A DNA stretch of 24,668 bases from Desulfobulbaceae bacterium UBA2262. Its GTDB lineage: Bacteria > Desulfobacterota > Desulfobulbia > Desulfobulbales > Desulfurivibrionaceae. Positions 22,066 to 24,668 of the stretch are shown here, one piece after another. Positions within the stretch are counted from its first letter, which is position 1; the number at the start of each line of letters is the position of its first letter. Where the stretch lies: positions 1 to 24,668 of the forward strand of contig DDXK01000012.1 in assembly GCA_002347185.1 (NCBI GenBank). Reading direction: 5' to 3'. Both the position numbers and the translations under genes were made by a program. The notes under the pieces were generated by a model. It was not told where the DNA came from. It worked only from the letters and a program-made list of their open reading frames with translations, and ran no database searches.

Positions 22066-23007
22066 ATGAAAAAGAAATTGCGCATCGCCCTCATCGCCGG
22101 CGGCAAGTCCGGCGAGCGGGAGGTTTCCCTGGCCGGCGCCGCAGGGGTGGCCAAGGCCCTTGCCCCGGAAAAGTACGAGGTGCGACGCTACGACCCGGCC
22201 ACCGATCTGGCCAGGATCGTCGCCGACGCCGAGGGGATTGACATGGCCTTCATCCTCCTCCATGGCCCCCTGGGCGAGGACGGCACCATGCAGGGCTTTC
22301 TCGATCTGCTCGGCATTCCCTACCAGGGGGCGGGGGTCCTGGGCAGCGCCATGGCCATGGACAAGAATCTGGCCAAGCTCCTCTACCGCAATGCCGGCCT
22401 GACCGTGGCCGCCTGGGAGATGGCGCGGCCCGAGGATGCCAGGGATCCTGGCCGCCTGCTGGCCGCGCTTTCCCTGCCTCTGGTGGTGAAGCCGGTCCGC
22501 CAGGGCTCCAGCCTGGGCATGAGCATCGCCGCCACGGAAAGCGAGCTGGCCCAGGGGCTTGAAAAAGCATTTCGATTTGACCGCGAGGTCATGGTAGAAG
22601 AGTATGTGCGCGGCCGCGAGATCACCGGCGGGGTCATCGGCAACAGCGAGCTGGTCGCCCTGCCCCTGGTGGAGATCATTCCTGGCGAGGGCTATGCCTT
22701 TTTCGATTATCAGGCCAAGTATCAGCCCGGCGCCTCCAGGGAGGTTTGCCCTGCCGAGCTGGATCCGGAAACCACGGCGACGGCCCAGGGCATCGCCCTG
22801 GCCGCGCATCGCGCCCTGCAGCTGAGGGGCTACAGCCGGACCGACATGATCGTCGCCCAAGATGGGATCTATGTGCTTGAAACCAACACCATCCCGGGCA
22901 TGACCCCGACCAGCCTCCTGCCGCAGGCGGCCAGGGCGTACGGCCTCGATTTTCCCGCGCTTCTCGACCGCCTGATCGAATTGGCCCTGGAAGGGCGACA
23001 GGGGTGA
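22066..23007 (+). CDS. ddl: D-alanine-D-alanine ligase
   Basis: This 313-residue ATP-grasp enzyme joins two D-alanines for the peptidoglycan pentapeptide. Visible motifs are AGGKSGEREVSL (E17, first D-Ala site), LLHGPLGEDGTMQG (66-77), the ATP-grasp VKPVRQGSSLGMS (141-153), MVEEYVRGREIT (176-187), and the Mg/second-substrate site GYSRTDM (245-251) with VLETNTIPGMTPTS (E262, N264). Length is normal for Ddl. The frame extends upstream to 21871, but ATG 22066 begins the family sequence; the ribosome site is weak. It lies outside any mur/fts cluster. The signalling gene 46 bases downstream is on the same strand and may share its transcript. Confidence 0.96.
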   Translation: MKKKLRIALIAGGKSGEREVSLAGAAGVAKALAPEKYEVRRYDPATDLARIVADAEGIDMAFILLHGPLGEDGTMQGFLDLLGIPYQGAGVLGSAMAMDKNLAKLLYRNAGLTVAAWEMARPEDARDPGRLLAALSLPLVVKPVRQGSSLGMSIAATESELAQGLEKAFRFDREVMVEEYVRGREITGGVIGNSELVALPLVEIIPGEGYAFFDYQAKYQPGASREVCPAELDPETTATAQGIALAAHRALQLRGYSRTDMIVAQDGIYVLETNTIPGMTPTSLLPQAARAYGLDFPALLDRLIELALEGRQG

Positions 23008-23053
23008 TGGCCTGCGTGGGGCGACTTGAGGGAGAGGCCGGAATTCTTCATCG

Positions 23054-24481
23054 ATGGATGCTGTTGTGAGCGACTGTTCTCCGCAGAAAGCCGGCTTCAG
23101 AGCCCTGATCGTCGAAGACCAGGCGCCGGTGCGCGCGCTGTTGACGCGGATGGTCGAAAGTCGGGGCTACGAGGTGGTGGCCTGCGCCAGCGCCGAGGAG
23201 GCCATGGCGGCCTTTGCGGAAGCCCAGCCCCAGCTGATCCTTGTCGATTGGGTGCTGCAGGGTGGCGAGGATGGCCTGGTCCTCTCGCGCAGGCTGCGGG
23301 CCACCGAGCAGGGCAGGTATCTCACCATCCTGATGATTTCCGGCCGCGACCATCCTGAGGATATTGCCCTGGCCACCGAGGCCGGCGTCAACTATTTCAT
23401 GGCCAAGCCCATCGAGAAGAATGTTCTCGACATCTGGCTCTCCGTTGCCTGCCGGCAGATCGGCGAATCGTTGCGGCGCCGGGAGGATGATCTGGCCCTG
23501 GTCAAGTTTCAGGAGGAGCTGGAGGAGAACAACCGCCAGCTCGAAGAGGCGGTTTCCCGGGCAAACCAGCTGGCCATGGAGGCGGAGCAGGCCTATATCG
23601 AGATCAACCAGATCTTCAAGACCGTTGCCGGCGGCATACTCCTCATCGATAAGGAGCGCAACCTGCTGCGCTGCAACGAATCCTTTCTGAAGATGGCCGG
23701 GGCGGACAGGGAAAAGGCCCGTGTCGGCAAATGCTATGAGATTTTTCATTCCAGCGCCTGCGGCACCGACGCCTGCCCCCTCGAAAAGATCAAGAAGGGG
23801 GAGAGGCGGGTCGAAAGCGAGATCGAGAAGCAGGCCGAAGACGGCAGCCCCCTTTACTATCACGTTATCTCAAGTCCCTTCCGGGGGCCGGCCGGCGACC
23901 TGATCGGCATTGTCGAGCATATCGTCGACATCACCGAGCGGGTCAAGGCGGAAAAGGCCCTGGCGGAGAGCGAGCGTCGTTACCGCGAGCTCAGTACCGT
24001 CGACGAGCTGACCAAGCTCTACAACAAGCGCTACTTCAACAAGCAGCTGCTGCTGGAGGTGGCCCGATCCAAGCGTTACGGAACCCCCCTTGCCCTGATG
24101 CTCATGGATATTGACAATTTCAAGCACCACAACGATACCTACGGCCATGCCGACGGAGACCGGGTTCTGGCCCGCCTGGGCAAGGTGATTGCCGACGCCC
24201 TGCGGACCAACGACATCCCCTGCCGCTATGGCGGCGAGGAGTTCACCATCATCCTCCCCAACACCAGCGGCGAAAACGCGGTGGTGGTGGCGGAACGGAT
24301 CAGGGCGCGCTTTGCCAACGAGGTTTTTTTTCCCCGGGCTGACGAGCAGGTGCAGAAAACGGTGAGTATCGGCGTGACCGAGTATCGGGGCGATGAAACC
24401 GAGGAAAGCTTTCTGGAGCGGGCCGATCACAACATGTATCAGGCCAAGCAGGGCGGGAAAAATCGCTATGTATTGAAGTAG
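23054..24481 (+). CDS. Response regulator-PAS-GGDEF diguanylate cyclase
   Basis: This 475-residue cytoplasmic protein consists of a receiver (about 15-135; acidic E21/D22, phospho-acceptor D65, S96, K118), a coiled linker (about 140-185), a PAS domain (about 186-300) and a GGDEF domain (about 312-475). The GGDEF active site is GGEEF (393-397). The inhibitory I-site RTND (384-387) stands five residues before it, so product inhibition by c-di-GMP is expected. The DxLTxLYNKRYF-type start and YGHADGDRVL are intact, so it should be active. The PAS domain has an unusual cysteine set, C227, C236 and C241-Pro (CYEIFHSSACGTDACP). ATG 23054 has no close ribosome site; a GAGGGAGAGG lies about 17 bases upstream. 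The cognate kinase is not adjacent. Confidence 0.94.
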   Translation: MDAVVSDCSPQKAGFRALIVEDQAPVRALLTRMVESRGYEVVACASAEEAMAAFAEAQPQLILVDWVLQGGEDGLVLSRRLRATEQGRYLTILMISGRDHPEDIALATEAGVNYFMAKPIEKNVLDIWLSVACRQIGESLRRREDDLALVKFQEELEENNRQLEEAVSRANQLAMEAEQAYIEINQIFKTVAGGILLIDKERNLLRCNESFLKMAGADREKARVGKCYEIFHSSACGTDACPLEKIKKGERRVESEIEKQAEDGSPLYYHVISSPFRGPAGDLIGIVEHIVDITERVKAEKALAESERRYRELSTVDELTKLYNKRYFNKQLLLEVARSKRYGTPLALMLMDIDNFKHHNDTYGHADGDRVLARLGKVIADALRTNDIPCRYGGEEFTIILPNTSGENAVVVAERIRARFANEVFFPRADEQVQKTVSIGVTEYRGDETEESFLERADHNMYQAKQGGKNRYVLK

Positions 24482-24491
24482 AAGGGCAGGA

Positions 24492-24518
24492 GGAGGCTGC
24501 AGGACGCCGCCTGCCTCC
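24492..24518. terminator. Hairpin between the convergent cyclase and seryl-tRNA synthetase genes
   Basis: GGAGGC (24492-24497) pairs with GCCTCC (24513-24518), continued by AGG/CCT inside after a three-base bulge. It lies 11 bases past the cyclase stop, and convergent genes flank it. A TCTTTT lies about 12 bases further on the plus strand only, so it may be a weak terminator. Confidence 0.35.
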
Positions 24519-24558
24519 GGAGCGTCCCGATCTTTTCCCGCCTTGCTGCGCGACGCTC

Positions 24559-24668
24559 TCAAAACCTTTTTGCAAAATAGGGGGCAAGCACCTCGGGGAG
24601 GGCGATGCTGCCGTCCGCCTGCTGGTAATTCTCGAAGATGGCGGCCAGGGTCCGGCCCACGGCCAGGC
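24559..24668 (-). CDS. serS: Seryl-tRNA synthetase, C-terminal end (partial)
   Basis: Only the last 35 codons and the stop are in the window. The frame reads LAVGRTLAAIFENYQQ, then ADGSIALPEVLAPYF and KRF, then TGA at 24561-24559. This matches the well-conserved C-terminus of bacterial SerRS (GLAVGRTLVAILENYQQ...VPEVLRPY), the class II motif 3 arginine region, which charges tRNA-Ser with serine. The rest of the gene lies beyond the right edge. It converges on the diguanylate cyclase gene. Confidence 0.88.
   Translation of the reverse strand, partial: LAVGRTLAAIFENYQQADGSIALPEVLAPYFAKRF

Overview
The window is GC-rich, gene-dense bacterial chromosome with no gene-free stretch above about 225 bases. 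The gene content suggests a strictly or mainly anaerobic, Gram-negative member of the Desulfobacterota (old Deltaproteobacteria): a 2-oxoacid:ferredoxin oxidoreductase, bacteriohemerythrin, a DHH-CBS-CBS-polymerase A-adding tRNA nucleotidyltransferase of the type known from deltaproteobacteria and Aquificae, several multi-domain signalling proteins and a periplasmic-binding-protein/hybrid-kinase pair. The phylum is inferred from gene content; no 16S gene is present.

Layout. (1) 1-5362, minus strand: a tightly overlapped operon, read right to left: Glu/Leu/Phe/Val-type amino-acid dehydrogenase, 2-oxoacid:ferredoxin oxidoreductase gamma-delta fusion, alpha and beta subunits, then an AMP-forming acyl-CoA synthetase cut by the window edge. 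Together these can link an amino acid, its 2-oxoacid, the acyl-CoA and the free acid. (2) 5587-8413: a T4 endonuclease V-like DNA repair protein on the plus strand, and on the minus strand a metallo-beta-lactamase-fold hydrolase coupled to a helical protein of unknown function, with a bacteriohemerythrin upstream. (3) 8537-11808, minus: an 883-residue A-adding tRNA nucleotidyltransferase followed by an M50 (site-2 protease family) membrane protease, behind a clear sigma-70 promoter. (4) 12019-13464, plus: two genes in the same reading frame, separated by one TAA, that together correspond to a protein which in other bacteria (for example vibrios) is a single RluA-family pseudouridine synthase with a Cys-containing N-terminal domain. 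(5) 13490-16420, minus: a YcgR-like PilZ protein, a secreted coiled-coil protein of unknown function, XerD-type recombinase and ribosomal protein S21. (6) 16578-20399, minus: an ABC-type substrate-binding protein followed by a membrane hybrid histidine kinase. (7) 20510-21895, minus: a GlcD/D-lactate-dehydrogenase-type flavoprotein. (8) 22066-24481, plus: D-alanine-D-alanine ligase and a REC-PAS-GGDEF diguanylate cyclase. (9) 24559-24668, minus: the last codons of seryl-tRNA synthetase.

Most of the window is core or near-core. I see no prophage, insertion sequence, CRISPR array, tRNA or rRNA. The points most worth a second look are the in-frame split of the pseudouridine synthase, the amino-acid/oxoacid/acyl-CoA operon with its unusual ferredoxin-domain cysteine spacing, the terminator/promoter/large inverted repeat stacked in front of the PilZ gene, and the uncharacterised partner of the metallo-hydrolase.
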